Below are positions 20,528 through 22,196 of a stretch of DNA of 22,196 bases, piece after piece. Position 1 is the first letter of the stretch; every line of letters begins with the position of its first letter. The stretch lies in IMG/VR virus record IMGVR_UViG_3300021962_000719, positions 1 through 22,196 of that record; one strand, given 5' to 3'. The stretch comes from a virus. The position numbers and the translations under genes were made by a program. The notes beneath the pieces are model-generated. The model saw only the letters and a program-made list of their open reading frames with translations, searched no databases and had not been told where the DNA came from.

Positions 20528-21106
20528 ATGGCTTATCCCACCGTTAGCGCCCCTTACGGCTTCCGCCCCATCAATAGTATTGGTGGCACTCCGTATGCGG
20601 GTTCTACTCGCCTAGTGCCGATTGACTCCGGCGCTATGTATACCGGCGATCTCGTCGAAATGCTGTCTAGCGGCAAATGTAAAGTTGTTGCTGATGGTAC
20701 CGCTGCCCCTCAAGCACTTGGTGTTTGTGTGGGTGTTCAGTACACCAACTCATCGGGTCAAACCGTTCAAGCCCAGTACGCTCCGTCGTCTGGTGTGACC
20801 AACGCTACCGCCTATGTGGTTGATGATCCCCGCGCCCTGTTCCAAGTGGCTGTTGTGTCTTCTGGCACGACTATCGCTTCCTTGGGTCGCACTGCTGTTG
20901 GTCAGAACACTTCGGTGATTCTGAACGCTGGCAATGCCAACACCGGCGATTCTGCTCAGGCTATTGACGACACTACCGCTACCACCAATACGCTACCCAT
21001 TCGTATTGTGGACGTTGTGCCTGCAACTGCTACCGGCAGCGATGCGTATGTGGAGATGGTCGTCAAGATCAACACCCATACTTATAACAACACCACAGGC
21101 GTCTAA
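20528..21106 (+). CDS. Putative head decoration (cement) protein
   Basis: This 192-aa protein is rich in Ala, Thr, Val and Gly with short alternating strands, the makeup of an all-beta capsid surface protein. It opens MAYPTVSAPYGFRPINSIGG, and includes GDLVEMLSSGKCKVVADGTA and ALGVCVGVQYTNSSGQTV. It lies directly before the major capsid gene, the usual place of cement or decoration proteins. Such proteins stabilise the expanded shell. The ribosome binding site is AGGAG. Base composition is more C-rich at third positions than in the preceding genes, like the capsid gene, which suggests high expression. Confidence 0.68.
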   Translation: MAYPTVSAPYGFRPINSIGGTPYAGSTRLVPIDSGAMYTGDLVEMLSSGKCKVVADGTAAPQALGVCVGVQYTNSSGQTVQAQYAPSSGVTNATAYVVDDPRALFQVAVVSSGTTIASLGRTAVGQNTSVILNAGNANTGDSAQAIDDTTATTNTLPIRIVDVVPATATGSDAYVEMVVKINTHTYNNTTGV

Positions 21107-21116
21107 GGAGTAAATC

Positions 21117-22025
21117 ATGGCAATTAGTCGCGCACAACTGCTCAAGGAATTGCTCCCCGGCCTGAATGCTTTGTTCGGCCTTGAGTACGCCAAGTATGGC
21201 GAAGAGCACAAGGAAATCTACGAAACCGAAACTTCGGAGCGTAGTTTTGAAGAGGAAACCAAGCTGTCTGGCTTCAGCGCCGCACCGGTGAAGAACGAAG
21301 GTTCTGCCATCGCGTACGACAATGGCCAAGAAGCCTGGACTGCTCGATATACCCACGAGACCATCGCTATGGGTTTCAGCTTGACTGAAGAGGCTATTGA
21401 GGACAACCTCTATGACTCTCTGTCGGCTCGTTACACCAAGGCGCTGGCCCGCTCGATGGCCTATACCAAGCAGGTAAAAGCTGCCGCTGTATTGAACAAT
21501 GGCTTCTCTGCTAGCTACCCCGGTGGCGACGGAGTTGCTCTGTTCTCTGCATCGCACCCTCTGGTGTCTGGTGGTACCAACAGCAACATCCCCACTACCC
21601 CTGCTGACCTGAACGAGACTTCTCTGGAAGCCGCCGTTATTCAGATTAGCTTGTGGACTGATGAGCGTTCGCTGCTGATCGCTGCTAAGCCCAAGAAACT
21701 GATTGTGCCCCCGGCACTCCAGTTCGTCGCTACCCGTCTGCTGGATACCGAACTCCGTGTTGGTACTGCTGACAACGACATCAACGCACTGAAGAACAAT
21801 GGTTCCATCCCTGATGGCTACACCATTAACCACTTCTTGACCGATACAAACGCATGGTTCCTGACCACTGACGTTCCTAACGGCATGAAGCACTTTGTGC
21901 GTACCCCGTTGCAGCAGTCTATGGACGGCGACTTCGATACCGGCAACGTCCGTTACAAGTCTCGTGAGCGTTACAGCTTTGGCTGGAGCGATCCGCTGGG
22001 CATGTACGGCTCTCAAGGAGCCTGA
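21117..22025 (+). CDS. Major capsid protein (Mu gpT-like)
   Basis: This 302-aa protein matches the Mu gpT-type major head protein, an HK97-fold relative. Visible blocks are an N-terminal YEETSERSFEEETKLSGF-like region, the MGFSLTEEAIEDNLYD segment, FSASHPLVSGGTNSN near residue 145, PKKLIVPPALQFVATRLL near 195-213, and DINALKNNGSIPDGYTINHF followed by LTDTNAWFL. It forms the capsid shell. The ribosome binding site AAGGAG precedes ATG 21117. Codon use is C-ending and strongly biased, which creates a long empty antisense frame. An intrinsic terminator follows directly. Confidence 0.92.
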   Translation: MAISRAQLLKELLPGLNALFGLEYAKYGEEHKEIYETETSERSFEEETKLSGFSAAPVKNEGSAIAYDNGQEAWTARYTHETIAMGFSLTEEAIEDNLYDSLSARYTKALARSMAYTKQVKAAAVLNNGFSASYPGGDGVALFSASHPLVSGGTNSNIPTTPADLNETSLEAAVIQISLWTDERSLLIAAKPKKLIVPPALQFVATRLLDTELRVGTADNDINALKNNGSIPDGYTINHFLTDTNAWFLTTDVPNGMKHFVRTPLQQSMDGDFDTGNVRYKSRERYSFGWSDPLGMYGSQGA

Positions 22026-22028
22026 TGG

Positions 22029-22057
22029 AAGGGGGGCCTTGTGCCCCCTTTTCTTTT
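22029..22057 (+). terminator. Intrinsic terminator after the capsid gene
   Basis: GGGGGC-CTTGT-GCCCCC is followed by TTTTCTTTT on the plus strand, four bases past the capsid stop. It would reduce transcription into the tail genes relative to the head genes. Confidence 0.88.
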
Positions 22058-22158
22058 AGTGTATATTGCAATTATTCCGGGGTTTCCGGTGTTTCTGACA
22101 GTCCCGGCTGACGACATGCAGACAGAACACCCAAACATTACTCGCATGTGAGGAAAAA
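22058..22158 (+). promoter_or_regulatory. Leader between capsid gene and next gene
   Basis: About 100 bases after the terminator and before the next gene. It holds ATTCCGGGGTTTCCGGTG and CTGACAGTCCCGGCTGACGA, with CCGGGG/CCCGG segments able to pair. No standard -10/-35 pair is clear. A separate late promoter or a structured leader is likely, because a terminator precedes it. Confidence 0.4.
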
Positions 22159-22196
22159 ATGGCTCAAACTACGTTTTCTGGCCCGGTAAACCTTGG
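22159..22196 (+). CDS. Start of a further late structural gene (partial)
   Basis: Only 12 full codons are visible, reading MAQTTFSGPVNL, before the window ends. GAGGA lies six bases before the ATG. Openings of the type TTFSGPV occur in unknown structural proteins of other phages, so a head or neck component is plausible. The fragment is too short to assign. Confidence 0.6.
   Translation, partial: MAQTTFSGPVNL

Noticed and set aside
21069-22016. 315-aa open frame on the minus strand opposite the capsid gene
   Set aside because: It is antisense to a confidently identified major capsid gene, has no ribosome binding site, and arises from the strong codon bias of that gene.
1-22196. tRNA genes, integrase, insertion sequences
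   Set aside because: No cloverleaf with a T-loop consensus, no recombinase motif and no transposase was seen by reading. A tRNA search program would be needed to exclude tRNAs fully.

Overview
The window is part of a tailed double-stranded DNA bacteriophage genome (Caudoviricetes). The recognisable genes are a terminase, a portal, a scaffold and a Mu gpT-like major capsid protein. Genes are tightly packed, with many 4-base stop/start overlaps and GGAG-type ribosome binding sites. Two near-consensus sigma70 promoters point to a Gram-negative host whose own RNA polymerase is used. The host cannot be named from the sequence. The set resembles uncultured aquatic phages, but that is an impression and not a search result.

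Layout. (1) 1-9314, minus strand: early or middle genes read leftwards from two nearly identical promoters near 7435 and 9437. They include a run of small unknown proteins, a DUF3150 protein, a MoxR/CobS-type AAA+ ATPase, a VWA protein with an HExxH metallopeptidase-like N-terminus, two long unknown proteins, a VRR-NUC nuclease and a DUF3310 protein, ending in a terminator at 735-761. Two further genes follow it, the last cut by the window edge. (2) 9315-10117: about 800 bases without a convincing gene. This stretch holds promoter P2 and its leader, seven copies of TGTTCTA, a 34-base pure A/T tract, three tandem copies of a 43-44 bp unit and a conserved palindrome. It is a candidate replication origin or regulatory hub. 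(3) 10118-13359, minus strand: an array of short transcription units, most ending in a strong intrinsic terminator. Four junctions carry a repeated intergenic element containing AACTGGT(A/C)TCAAAA. Two of the genes are paralogues of an unrecognised family. (4) 13360-13809: divergent control region. (5) 13810-22196, plus strand: the late packaging and head operon, in the order small terminase (inferred), large terminase, portal, small protein, GroES-like protein, scaffold, unknown protein, putative decoration protein, major capsid protein, terminator, then the start of a further structural gene.

The late genes form a standard DNA packaging and procapsid assembly pathway. The most interesting parts are the phage-encoded MoxR-VWA-DUF3150 module, whose role in phages is not settled, and the repeat-bounded cassette array with its iteron-like region. 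Several small genes (7870-8034, 8219-8338 and the two edge fragments) were found by reading overlaps and ribosome binding sites. Many starts were moved inward from the longest reading frame to the ATG that follows a GGAG-type site. No tRNA, CRISPR array, integrase or insertion sequence was seen.
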